Notes under the pieces: generated by a model
The model's input: only the letters and a program-made list of their open reading frames with translations
Database searches by the model: none
What the model was told of the DNA's origin: nothing
Origin: Pseudomonadota bacterium
GTDB taxonomy: Bacteria > Pseudomonadota > Gammaproteobacteria > Magnimaribacterales > D2472
Assembly: GCA_010024215.1 (NCBI GenBank)
Contig: RGHK01000013.1
Location: 1 to 13,576 of the forward strand
Direction: 5' to 3'
Length of the DNA: 13,576 nucleotides
In this document: positions 1 through 7,475 of the stretch, piece by piece
Position numbering within the stretch: position 1 is the first letter of the stretch
Layout: every line of letters starts with the position of its first letter
Translations under genes and position numbers: made by a program

Positions 1-2103
1 CCAAAGCTAACCACGCAAATGAAGTCTGTTGGTGAAGTAATGGCTATTGGATCAAATTTTCAAGAATCTTTGCAAAAAGCTCTCTCAAGCATGGAAGAAG
101 ATTTAAATGGTTTGAACTCAATTATTGATAAGCCATTTGAAGACAGTGAAGATGAAATTCTTTATGAATTAACCTTTCCTGGACCAAAGAGACTATTTTA
201 TGTGTGTGATGCAATTAGAGCAGGATGGAGTCTAGAGAGAATTTACAACCTTACTAAAATTGATTGGTGGTTTTTAGAGCAGCTAGATGAAATTGTAAAT
301 ATAGAGAAAGATTTACAGAAAAAAACAATTAATGATTTAACCAAGGATGAGATAATTTCTATAAAGAAAAAAGGCTTTACTGATTCAAGGATTGGACAAT
401 TAATTAATTCTAGTGAGTCAGAATTTAGGAGCCTAAGACTTAGTCATAACGTTAATCCAGTTTTTAGAAGAGTTGATACATGTGCTGCTGAATTTGCCAC
501 TTCAACATGTTATATGTATTCAACATATGGAGATGACTGTGAAAGTAATCCTTCTAAAAGTAAAAAAATCCTTGTCTTAGGGAGTGGCCCAAATAGAATT
601 GGACAGGGTATTGAGTTTGATTATTGTTGCGTACATGCATCTCTTGCTATGCAAGAAGAAGGCTATGAATCAATTATGGTTAACTGTAATCCAGAAACAG
701 TGTCAACAGATTATGATGTCTCTAACAGGTTATATTTCGAACCTATTACAGCTGAAAAAATATTAGATATTATAGATATTGAAAAACCTGAAGGCGTTAT
801 CATTCAATTTGGTGGCCAAACCCCTTTAAAGCTGGCTGATGTTCTATCTGAGAAAGGTGTAAATATTCTAGGAACAAATGTTGATGCTATAGATAGATCA
901 GAAGATAGGGAAAGATTCCAAGAGTTAATTCAAAAATTAGGCTTAAAACAGCCAGCAAATGCAACCGTAAAAAATATAGAAGAGGCTATGAATGAGGCTG
1001 AAAATATTGGTTTTCCAATTGTTGTAAGACCTTCCTATGTTCTAGGTGGAAGAGCAATGCAACTTGTTCATAATATTAGTGAATTAGAACTTTATCTATC
1101 AGATGCTGTTGAGGTCTCAAACAGTAAACCAATTCTTTTAGATAGTTACTTAACTGATGCAATTGAAGTAGATGTTGATGTGGTTTCCGATGGTAAAGAT
1201 ATTCAAATTGGTGGCATATTGCAACACATTGAACAAGCTGGAATTCATTCTGGAGACTCTGCATGTTCATTGCCGCCATACAGTCTTAGCATGGAAATTC
1301 AAGATGAAATATCAAACCAAGCAATAAAAATTGGTAAAGAGCTTGAAATTATAGGTTTAATGAATATTCAGTTTGCTGTTAAAGCAAATGAAGTTTTTAT
1401 TATTGAGGTTAACCCAAGGGCCTCAAGAACGGTTCCTTTTATCTCAAAAGCAATTGGTAATTCTCTTGTTAAAGTTGCTTCTAAAGCAATGATAGGGAAA
1501 TCATTACATGCACAAAAGTTTAATAGTAATCTTCCCGAAGGATTATTTTTTGTAAAAGAGGCGGTCATGCCTTTCGATAAATTCCCATTAGTTGATCCGA
1601 TTTTAGGTCCAGAAATGAAATCAACGGGTGAAGTCATGGGTATTGGGGGTAACTTTGGTGAAGCATATGCTAAAGCTCAAAAAGGCGCCAATAAAATTAT
1701 GCCAAGAACAGGAACTGTTTTTATAAGCGTTAAAGATAGTGATAAAAAATATCTAGATGAATTAGTTCCTCTGGTTGTTAAGAGTGGATTTAAAATAATT
1801 GCTACTGGTGGAACAGCTGATTACATCAAAAACTTAAATTTTGAAGTTAAGCGAATTAATAAAGTTTTAGAAGGAAGACCTCATACAGTTGACAGCCTTT
1901 TAAATAAGGAAATAGATTTAGTTATTAATACAACTGAAGGAAAACAATCAATTAAAGATTCTGCGGCAATAAGAAGAACCGCACTTCAAAATAAGATTTT
2001 CTGTACCACAACCATGTTTGGTGCATTTGCTATTATGCAGGCTTTAGAAGGCCAAGAGGTTGATTGGTCATACAGTACTCTGCAAGAAATACATAATTTA
2101 TAA
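1..2103 (+). CDS. carB: Carbamoyl-phosphate synthase large subunit, 5' end outside window
   Basis: CarB makes carbamoyl phosphate from bicarbonate, two ATP and glutamine-derived ammonia, for pyrimidine and arginine synthesis, in complex with CarA. The frame is open from base 1, and about 700 of the usual ~1073 residues are present, starting near the end of the first synthetase half (KLTTQMKSVGEVMAIG-type sequence at about 4-51). The oligomerisation domain follows, then the second ATP-grasp half (NRIGQGIEFDYCC near 590-630, RPSYVLGGRAM near 1030-1060, EVNPRA near 1408). The MKSxGEVMxIG signature recurs near 1615, reflecting the family's internal duplication. The C-terminal MGS-like regulatory domain starts near 1710. 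It keeps residues matching E. coli Ser948, Lys954, Thr974 and Lys993 (from memory), but has Gly for His975 and Lys for Arg1020, so UMP/IMP control may differ. The gene ends TAA, 23 bases before greA. carB upstream of greA is the usual gammaproteobacterial order. The identification is very secure. Confidence 0.98.
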   Translation, partial: PKLTTQMKSVGEVMAIGSNFQESLQKALSSMEEDLNGLNSIIDKPFEDSEDEILYELTFPGPKRLFYVCDAIRAGWSLERIYNLTKIDWWFLEQLDEIVNIEKDLQKKTINDLTKDEIISIKKKGFTDSRIGQLINSSESEFRSLRLSHNVNPVFRRVDTCAAEFATSTCYMYSTYGDDCESNPSKSKKILVLGSGPNRIGQGIEFDYCCVHASLAMQEEGYESIMVNCNPETVSTDYDVSNRLYFEPITAEKILDIIDIEKPEGVIIQFGGQTPLKLADVLSEKGVNILGTNVDAIDRSEDRERFQELIQKLGLKQPANATVKNIEEAMNEAENIGFPIVVRPSYVLGGRAMQLVHNISELELYLSDAVEVSNSKPILLDSYLTDAIEVDVDVVSDGKDIQIGGILQHIEQAGIHSGDSACSLPPYSLSMEIQDEISNQAIKIGKELEIIGLMNIQFAVKANEVFIIEVNPRASRTVPFISKAIGNSLVKVASKAMIGKSLHAQKFNSNLPEGLFFVKEAVMPFDKFPLVDPILGPEMKSTGEVMGIGGNFGEAYAKAQKGANKIMPRTGTVFISVKDSDKKYLDELVPLVVKSGFKIIATGGTADYIKNLNFEVKRINKVLEGRPHTVDSLLNKEIDLVINTTEGKQSIKDSAAIRRTALQNKIFCTTTMFGAFAIMQALEGQEVDWSYSTLQEIHNL

Positions 2104-2110
2104 GCATAAT

Positions 2111-2119
2111 TGCTATAAT
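2111..2119 (+). promoter_or_regulatory. Extended -10 promoter of greA
   Basis: The sequence TGCTATAAT is a perfect extended -10 element (TGnTATAAT). No convincing -35 hexamer lies 16-18 bases upstream, which is acceptable for extended -10 promoters. Transcription should start about seven bases after the box, at 2126-2127, on or next to the A of the greA ATG. The predicted transcript is therefore leaderless or nearly so, in keeping with the lack of a Shine-Dalgarno sequence. Confidence 0.6.
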
Positions 2120-2126
2120 AATTCAC

Positions 2127-2603
2127 ATGAGTAGAGTTCCTATAACAAAAGAGGGTGAAGTTTTCCTAAAGGAAGAGCTTTCAAAATTAAAGTTTATTGA
2201 AAGGCCTAAAATTTCTGAAGCAATTGCTGAGGCAAGGGCTCATGGTGATTTAAAGGAAAATGCTGAATATCATGCTGCTAAAGAACTTCAAGGATTAATG
2301 GAAGCAAAAATTAATGAAATTGAAAGCACTTTATCCAACGCTCAGGTTATTGATGTTAAAGAAATTCCAGAAACGGGCAGAGTAGTTTTTGGATCTACTG
2401 TAAATCTTTATGATATTGATAATGATAAAGAACTTAAATATAAGATTGTTGGCAATCTTGAGTCCAACCCTGAAAAGGGACACATTTCAATAGACACACC
2501 AATTGCAAAAGGACTACTCGGAAAGTTTGTTGAAGATGAGGTTTCCATAGAGACTCCATCTGGAAAGCTTTCTTATGAAATTCTCGAAGTTAAGCATATA
2601 TAA
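2127..2603 (+). CDS. greA: Transcription elongation factor GreA
   Basis: GreA enters the RNA polymerase secondary channel and stimulates cleavage of backtracked RNA, rescuing stalled complexes. The 158-residue product equals the E. coli length and aligns throughout. The N-terminal coiled coil (about residues 1-75) carries the tip motif HGDLKENAEYHAA with the Mg-coordinating acidic pair Asp41 and Glu44. The C-terminal FKBP-like domain (about 80-158) includes the IATPIA-type segment DTPIAKGLLGK. The ATG at 2127 gives the standard N-terminus (MSRVPITKEG). No Shine-Dalgarno sequence precedes it; an extended -10 box lies only seven bases upstream, so the mRNA may be leaderless. The stop codon shares a base with the rlmE ATG (TAATG), implying translational coupling. 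The yhbY gene often found near this junction is absent. Confidence 0.97.
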   Translation: MSRVPITKEGEVFLKEELSKLKFIERPKISEAIAEARAHGDLKENAEYHAAKELQGLMEAKINEIESTLSNAQVIDVKEIPETGRVVFGSTVNLYDIDNDKELKYKIVGNLESNPEKGHISIDTPIAKGLLGKFVEDEVSIETPSGKLSYEILEVKHI

Positions 2604-3172
2604 TGCATGCCGATAATTGGGCTATAAGAGCAAAACAAGAGGGCTTTAGAACTCGAGCAGTATACAAACTTGATGAGATTGCAAATAAAACCAAAGTATT
2701 AAATAAAAAACAGTACGTATTGGATTTAGGTTCTGCACCAGGCGGCTGGTCACAATATGTAAAAAAGAAATCCCCGCTTTCAGAGGTATTTGCTATTGAT
2801 ATTTTAAATATGGAAGCATTAGATGGAGTTCATTTTTTTCAACAAAGTATTGAAGAGATTGATCGGATAGAAGCCATAAATATTCTTAAAGAAAAATTCG
2901 GACTTGTAATTTCAGATATTGCCCCAAACTTAACTGGTATAAATGCAATAGATGTTGAAAATATTTACGAGTTAAATTCTTTAACACTTGAAACAGCTAA
3001 TAAGTATTTAAATAAATCTAATGGTTCATTTATTATGAAGACTTTCCAAAATAATATGTTGAAAAATCTTCGCAAAAAAATGGAATTATCTTTCAAGATA
3101 GTTCAAACTTTTAAACCTGCTGCTTCAAAGAAGCAATCAGGAGAAATATATTTGTATGGAGCATATAAGTAA
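2603..3172 (+). CDS. rlmE: 23S rRNA 2'-O-methyltransferase RlmE (RrmJ/FtsJ)
   Basis: RlmE methylates the 2'-OH of U2552 in the 23S A-loop on the 50S subunit, using S-adenosylmethionine. The 189-residue protein has the SAM-binding motif DLGSAPGGWSQYV (residues 41-53). The catalytic K-D-K-E set is complete: Lys22, Asp105 (SDIAPN), Lys146 (GSFIMKTFQ) and Glu181 (SGEIYLYG). It lacks about 16 residues at the N-terminus relative to E. coli (209 aa), i.e. the basic SSSRWLQEHF-type extension. The start is well constrained: an in-frame stop at 2591 lies just upstream, so a longer product is impossible. The ATG overlaps the greA stop (TAATG), and its own stop overlaps the ftsH ATG the same way. rlmE followed by ftsH is the classic gene pair, co-expressed as a heat-shock operon in E. 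coli. I saw no clear sigma-32 site here. Confidence 0.96.
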   Translation: MHADNWAIRAKQEGFRTRAVYKLDEIANKTKVLNKKQYVLDLGSAPGGWSQYVKKKSPLSEVFAIDILNMEALDGVHFFQQSIEEIDRIEAINILKEKFGLVISDIAPNLTGINAIDVENIYELNSLTLETANKYLNKSNGSFIMKTFQNNMLKNLRKKMELSFKIVQTFKPAASKKQSGEIYLYGAYK

Positions 3173-5079
3173 TGAATAGTGTTTTAAGAAATCTTGCAGT
3201 TTGGTTCATTTTAGGATCTTTATTAATTTATGTTTTTAATAACGTAGAAAATTCTTCTGCAAGAGAGCAAATTAGTTATAGCCAATTTAAAGAAGAAGTT
3301 TTATCAGATCGAATAGCTAAAGTTGTCTATAAAGGTGATCAGATGACAATCATTGGAGACCGCTTGGATGGATCTAAATTTGAAACAATACATCCCATAT
3401 ATAAAAAGGATGAAGCTGTAGATAATGCAATACAAGAGAATGGCATAATTGCTGTATATGAAAAAATAGAGCAACCTTCAATTTGGTCCCAGTTACTAGT
3501 TGGCGCATTTCCAATAATTTTATTACTTGGTTTATTTTTCTTCTTCATGAGACAGATGCAAGGCGGTATGTCTGGAAAAGGCGGACCAATGTCATTCGGT
3601 AAAAGTAAAGCTAAGCTTATGGAAGGAGGAAAAGTTAAAACAACTTTTAAAGATGTTGCTGGTTGTGAAGAAGCCAAGCAAGATGTCCAGGAGCTTGTAG
3701 ATTTTTTAAGAGATCCCACTAAATTTCAAAAGCTTGGCGGCAAAATTCCAAGAGGAGTTTTAATGGTTGGGCCTCCAGGTACTGGTAAAACCCTTCTTGC
3801 CAGAGCTGTAGCAGGTGAAGCTAAAGTTCCCTTTTTTACAATATCTGGCTCAGATTTTGTTGAAATGTTTGTTGGTGTTGGTGCTTCAAGGGTTAGAGAT
3901 ATGTTTGATCAAGCAAAAAGACAATCTCCATGCATTGTCTTTATTGATGAAATTGATGCAGTAGGCAGACACAGAGGTGCTGGTTTAGGCGGCGGACATG
4001 ATGAAAGAGAACAAACTCTAAACCAATTGCTGGTTGAAATGGATGGTTTTGAGGGTAATGATGGAGTCATTGTTATCGCAGCAACCAATAGACCTGATGT
4101 ACTAGATCCAGCATTACTCAGACCAGGAAGATTTGACAGACAAGTTGTTGTAGACCTTCCAGATATTAGAGGAAGAGAGGCAATATTAAAGGTACATATG
4201 AGAAAAGTGCCTTTAGACTCAGATGTTGATCCTTTGGTTCTAGCAAGGGGTACTCCAGGTTTTTCTGGTGCTGATCTCGCAAATCTAATTAATGAAGCTG
4301 CACTTTTTGCTGCAAGATATGGTGACAAAAAAATTGATCAGAATCATTTAGATCTTGCGAAAGATAAAATCATGATGGGAGCTGAGAGAAAATCAATGAT
4401 TTTAAGCGAAGAACAAAAAAGAATTACAGCCTATCACGAAGCCGGTCATGCAATTGTAGGAAGATTGTGTCCTACCCATGATCCAGTTTACAAAGTCACT
4501 ATAATACCAAGAGGTAGAGCTCTGGGTGTGACAATGTTCTTGCCTGAAGAAGATACATACATGCAAAGTAAAGAATACTTATTAGCAAGAATAGCAGCTC
4601 TATTTGGTGGAAGAATAGCTGAGAGCATAATCAATGGTAATCAAGGAATCACAACAGGCGCTTCAAATGATATCGAGGTGGCTACAAATATTGCTACCAA
4701 TATGGTCACAAAATGGGGCTTCTCAGAAGCTTTAGGTACCATAAAGTTTGGTGAAGATGAGGGCAGTCCATTTTTAGGAAGAACTGCATCAGCACCTTCA
4801 CAACATAGAAGTGAAGAAACATCTAAATTAATTGATTCTGAAATAAAATCAATTATTGATTCATGTTACGAAAGAGCAGAAAATTTACTAAAAACAAACC
4901 TAGATAAACTAAATGTAATGGCTGATGCGCTTTTAAAATATGAGACTATTGATGAAGCTCAAATAGACGATATTATGGCTGGAGCTGAACCACGAGAGCC
5001 AAAAGGTTGGTCGGATGATGAACCAAAATCTAAATCCAGTAAAAAAACATCGATAAAAGGTACAGCTGAAGAGTTATAA
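3172..5079 (+). CDS. ftsH: ATP-dependent zinc metalloprotease FtsH
   Basis: FtsH is a hexameric inner-membrane AAA+ protease that degrades unassembled membrane proteins and regulators such as sigma-32 and LpxC. The product is 635 residues. Its N-terminal membrane helix spans about 8-23, a periplasmic domain about 25-103, and a second helix about 107-126. The AAA module has Walker A GPPGTGKT (200-207), pore loop FVG (233-235), Walker B IVFIDE (255-260) and the second region of homology with arginine fingers Arg320 and Arg323. The protease domain has HEAGH (422-426), with Asp500 the likely third zinc ligand. The C-terminal tail is rich in Ser and Lys. The ATG lies in the rlmE stop (TAATG), with a weak GGAG about ten bases upstream. 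In E. coli and Pseudomonas folP follows ftsH; here glmM follows after nine bases. Confidence 0.98.
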   Translation: MNSVLRNLAVWFILGSLLIYVFNNVENSSAREQISYSQFKEEVLSDRIAKVVYKGDQMTIIGDRLDGSKFETIHPIYKKDEAVDNAIQENGIIAVYEKIEQPSIWSQLLVGAFPIILLLGLFFFFMRQMQGGMSGKGGPMSFGKSKAKLMEGGKVKTTFKDVAGCEEAKQDVQELVDFLRDPTKFQKLGGKIPRGVLMVGPPGTGKTLLARAVAGEAKVPFFTISGSDFVEMFVGVGASRVRDMFDQAKRQSPCIVFIDEIDAVGRHRGAGLGGGHDEREQTLNQLLVEMDGFEGNDGVIVIAATNRPDVLDPALLRPGRFDRQVVVDLPDIRGREAILKVHMRKVPLDSDVDPLVLARGTPGFSGADLANLINEAALFAARYGDKKIDQNHLDLAKDKIMMGAERKSMILSEEQKRITAYHEAGHAIVGRLCPTHDPVYKVTIIPRGRALGVTMFLPEEDTYMQSKEYLLARIAALFGGRIAESIINGNQGITTGASNDIEVATNIATNMVTKWGFSEALGTIKFGEDEGSPFLGRTASAPSQHRSEETSKLIDSEIKSIIDSCYERAENLLKTNLDKLNVMADALLKYETIDEAQIDDIMAGAEPREPKGWSDDEPKSKSSKKTSIKGTAEEL

Positions 5080-5080
5080 T
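5075..5080 (+). promoter_or_regulatory. Possible -10 box before glmM
   Basis: A perfect TATAAT spans the ftsH stop codon and ends eight bases before the glmM ATG at 5089. If used, it would start transcription near 5087 and give an almost leaderless glmM mRNA, as proposed for greA. No -35 or extended TG element supports it, and in AT-rich DNA a TATAAT over a stop codon can arise by chance. Confidence 0.25.
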
Positions 5081-5088
5081 CTTTGGTT

Positions 5089-6411
5089 ATGAAATTAAAA
5101 TTTGGTACTGATGGCATTCGAGGACCTGTAGAAACTCACATTACTCCTGAGGCATGTTTAAAAATTGGACATGCTACTGGTTTAGTAATGAAAGAACAGG
5201 GCTGGGATACTGTAATGATTGGTAAGGATACGCGTGTATCTGGATATATGCTTGAATCAGCTCTCCAAGCTGGGTTTATTGCAGCCGGAGTAAATGTAAG
5301 TCTTTGCGGTCCACTTCCTACCCCAGGTGTTGCATATTTAACAAAATCATTAAGAAGAAAGTTTGGTGTTGTAATTAGCGCATCTCACAATAATTTTTTG
5401 GACAATGGAATTAAAATTTTTAATGCCGATGGCGAGAAACTATCAAAAGACCTAGAAAAGAAGATTGAAAAACTCCTTGAATCTAATTTAAATCCAGTTC
5501 AAACAGAAAAACTAGGAAAAGCTAAAAGGTTTGATGAATCAGGTGCAAGATATATTGAATTTTGTAAATCTACTGTGCCTCAAAATATTTCATTTGCATC
5601 TCTAAGAATTGTATTAGATTGCGCAAATGGAGCATGTTATAAAGTTAGCCCTGACGTTTTTAGAGAACTTGGAGCAGAGGTAATAACAATTGGAACTAAT
5701 CCTGATGGATACAATATTAATGCAGAATGTGGTTCGACCCATCCCGAGTTAGTTCAAAAAGAAGTTATAAAACATAGAGCAGATTATGGTATTTCACTTG
5801 ATGGCGATGGCGACAGAGTAATACTTGTAGATAGAGAAGGAAATATTCTAGATGGAGATGATCTCTTGTATATTTTAGCTTTTGCTAATCCAAATAGAAT
5901 TGGTCCATGGTCTGGTGTTGTTGGAACTCATATGAGCAATCTAGGTTTTGAAGATGGAATAAAAAAACTTGGTTATAAATTTGTTAGAGCTGATGTTGGG
6001 GATAAGTATGTCAGCAATATGCTAACTAAAAATGGATGGCTGCTTGGTGGAGAAACCTCTGGACATATAATTTGTAAAGATCTTGTAAGCACAGGTGATG
6101 GAACAATTGCTGCATTAAAAGTTATATCCTCATTGCTTTTATTGGAAAAAGACCCTTCAGAAGTTTTGTCTAATTATACAAAAATGCCTCAAGTAAATAA
6201 TGCAGTTAAGGTTACCAATAAAGACATAATAAATGATAAAGATTTAGTAAGTCTTATTAAGGAGATTGAATCAGATATCACTGTTGGTAGGGTTTTAGTC
6301 AGACCGTCTGGTACAGAAAGCAAGATAAGGATTATGGTAGAAGCTCCTGAAGAAAAAGTAGCAAATAAATTTGTTAAAGATATTTCAGATTTAATCAAAA
6401 CAAAATCTTAA
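5089..6411 (+). CDS. glmM: Phosphoglucosamine mutase
   Basis: GlmM interconverts glucosamine-6-phosphate and glucosamine-1-phosphate, on the route to UDP-GlcNAc for peptidoglycan and LPS. From the ATG at 5089 the product is 440 residues and opens MKLKFGTDGIRG, the normal family N-terminus. A TTG two codons upstream (5083) is possible but unnecessary. The phosphoserine loop is ISASHNN with catalytic Ser99; the Asn after HN replaces a usually invariant Pro (SASHNP). The Mg loop is DGDGDR (238-243), the sugar-binding loop GGETSGH, and the C-terminal phosphate-binding loop RPSGTESKIRIM. No Shine-Dalgarno sequence is seen. It sits nine bases after ftsH without the usual intervening folP, and tpiA follows two bases after the stop, so ftsH-glmM-tpiA-secG is very likely one transcription unit. 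Confidence 0.97.
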   Translation: MKLKFGTDGIRGPVETHITPEACLKIGHATGLVMKEQGWDTVMIGKDTRVSGYMLESALQAGFIAAGVNVSLCGPLPTPGVAYLTKSLRRKFGVVISASHNNFLDNGIKIFNADGEKLSKDLEKKIEKLLESNLNPVQTEKLGKAKRFDESGARYIEFCKSTVPQNISFASLRIVLDCANGACYKVSPDVFRELGAEVITIGTNPDGYNINAECGSTHPELVQKEVIKHRADYGISLDGDGDRVILVDREGNILDGDDLLYILAFANPNRIGPWSGVVGTHMSNLGFEDGIKKLGYKFVRADVGDKYVSNMLTKNGWLLGGETSGHIICKDLVSTGDGTIAALKVISSLLLLEKDPSEVLSNYTKMPQVNNAVKVTNKDIINDKDLVSLIKEIESDITVGRVLVRPSGTESKIRIMVEAPEEKVANKFVKDISDLIKTKS

Positions 6412-6413
6412 TT

Positions 6414-7157
6414 GTGATTATTGCTAACTGGAAAGCTAATGGAAATGAGATAATTAACAACAGTTGGTGCAACACTTTTAGTTCCTTGGTTGATAATGAA
6501 TTCTATAAATTTGTTGGAATAGCTCCATCTAGTTTACATTTTCACCAAATAAAAAATTTTTTTGAACAGACCTCAATTCAGGTAGGTTTCCAAGATATTG
6601 ATATTGATGGCGGAGCAAGAACTGGTTCAATATCAGCTTCTATGGCATCTAATGATGGATGTGCTTTTTCATTAGCAGGTCATTCAGAGAGAAGGGAAAT
6701 TTTTAAAGATGATAATGCCCTAATCAAAGAAAAAATAGAAAAAATTCTCGATCATGAAATGACGGCAGTATTTTGTGTTGGAGAAAGTTTTGAAGATTAT
6801 CAATCTGAAAATACAAAAGATGTTCTTAAATTACAGATTCTTGAATCATTACCAAGCTCATTAAAAACTAATAATTTAATTATTGCTTATGAGCCGGTAT
6901 GGGCAATTGGTTCGGGGAGAACTCCAAATGCAAAAGAAGTAAATTCAATTCACGAATTTATTAAAGATGTTGTACAATCCGCAACAGCAAACAATATTGA
7001 ACCAAAAGTTCTATATGGCGGAAGTGTTAATCAAGCCAATGCAAGCGATTTTTTTAATGAAAAATTTGTTGATGGAGCTTTGATTGGTGGAGCATCATTA
7101 GATGCAAATGTTTTTGCAGATATTTTAGATATTTATAGAAGGCTTAAAGAAAAATGA
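6414..7157 (+). CDS. tpiA: Triose-phosphate isomerase
   Basis: TpiA interconverts dihydroxyacetone phosphate and glyceraldehyde-3-phosphate in glycolysis and gluconeogenesis. The 247-residue TIM barrel has the substrate lysine in ANWKANG (Lys7), the electrophilic histidine in AGHSERRE (His90), the catalytic base in AYEPVWAIGSGRT (Glu160, with loop 6) and the phosphate-binding YGGSV and GALIGGASLD segments. The dimer loop reads GARTGSIS where most relatives have GA(F/Y)TGE(V/I)S, so the usual Glu is Ser. The start is GTG, two bases after the glmM stop; upstream sequence leaves no room for the longer N-terminus of E. coli (MRHPLVMGNWK). The 3' end overlaps secG by four bases (ATGA). Its position between glmM and secG matches Pseudomonas rather than E. 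coli. Confidence 0.97.
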   Translation: MIIANWKANGNEIINNSWCNTFSSLVDNEFYKFVGIAPSSLHFHQIKNFFEQTSIQVGFQDIDIDGGARTGSISASMASNDGCAFSLAGHSERREIFKDDNALIKEKIEKILDHEMTAVFCVGESFEDYQSENTKDVLKLQILESLPSSLKTNNLIIAYEPVWAIGSGRTPNAKEVNSIHEFIKDVVQSATANNIEPKVLYGGSVNQANASDFFNEKFVDGALIGGASLDANVFADILDIYRRLKEK

Positions 7158-7465
7158 TAGTTTTAATAAAAATAACATGTATTGTTTTGGCGATAGCAAT
7201 TATTGCTTTAGTTTTACTTCAACAGGGAAAAGGTTCAGATTTAGGCTCTGCATTTGGTGGCGGGTCATCCAATTCAATGTTTGGTGCTTTAGGACCATCA
7301 GATTTCCTAGGTAAATTAACTTATACCTTAGTTGCAATATGGTTGGTACTAACCTTGGCTCTTGCTTATTTTTATAAAACTCAAAATTCAAAAGAGATAT
7401 TTGAAGAGAGCCTTATAGAAGAAGTATTAGAAGATATGCCTGCAGATGAGGTGCCAGTAGAATAA
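7154..7465 (+). CDS. secG: Preprotein translocase subunit SecG
   Basis: SecG is the small accessory subunit of the SecYEG channel and assists SecA-driven export across the inner membrane. The 103-residue protein has two predicted membrane helices (about 3-22 and 53-74). The loop between them carries the diagnostic QQGKGSDLGSAFGGGSSNSMFG-like pattern (about 23-44). The C-terminal tail (about 80-103) is short and strongly acidic. The ATG overlaps the tpiA stop (ATGA), so translation is probably coupled. It is the last gene of the first plus-strand block: ten bases after its stop the 3' end of a minus-strand tRNA-Leu begins, and no intrinsic terminator is visible. Confidence 0.95.
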   Translation: MIVLIKITCIVLAIAIIALVLLQQGKGSDLGSAFGGGSSNSMFGALGPSDFLGKLTYTLVAIWLVLTLALAYFYKTQNSKEIFEESLIEEVLEDMPADEVPVE

Positions 7466-7475
7466 TTTTCATATC

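Noticed and set aside
19..80. ATG at 19 as a true start of a short CarB
   Set aside because: The frame is open to base 1 and the upstream codons (KLTTQ) match CarB; the gene simply begins before the window.
1615..1665. Repeat of the sequence at 19-69 as a possible mobile or recent duplication
   Set aside because: This is the ancient internal duplication of CarB (two MKSxGEVMxIG segments), diverged at DNA level.
2455..2490. CTTGAGT-like sequence in greA as a heat-shock (sigma-32) promoter for rlmE-ftsH
   Set aside because: No CCCCAT-type -10 at a suitable distance; match is too poor.
2599..2604. TATAAT at the greA/rlmE junction
   Set aside because: It overlaps the rlmE ATG, so a transcript starting from it would lack the start codon; probably a by-product of the TAATG overlap in AT-rich DNA.
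3909..4328. Long minus-strand open frame inside ftsH, and similar antisense frames inside carB, nusA and infB
   Set aside because: They lie opposite strongly conserved coding sequence, resemble no known protein and have no ribosome-binding site; they are shadows of codon bias.
5083..5088. TTG at 5083 as the glmM start
   Set aside because: The ATG at 5089 gives the normal family N-terminus, and no Shine-Dalgarno sequence favours the TTG.
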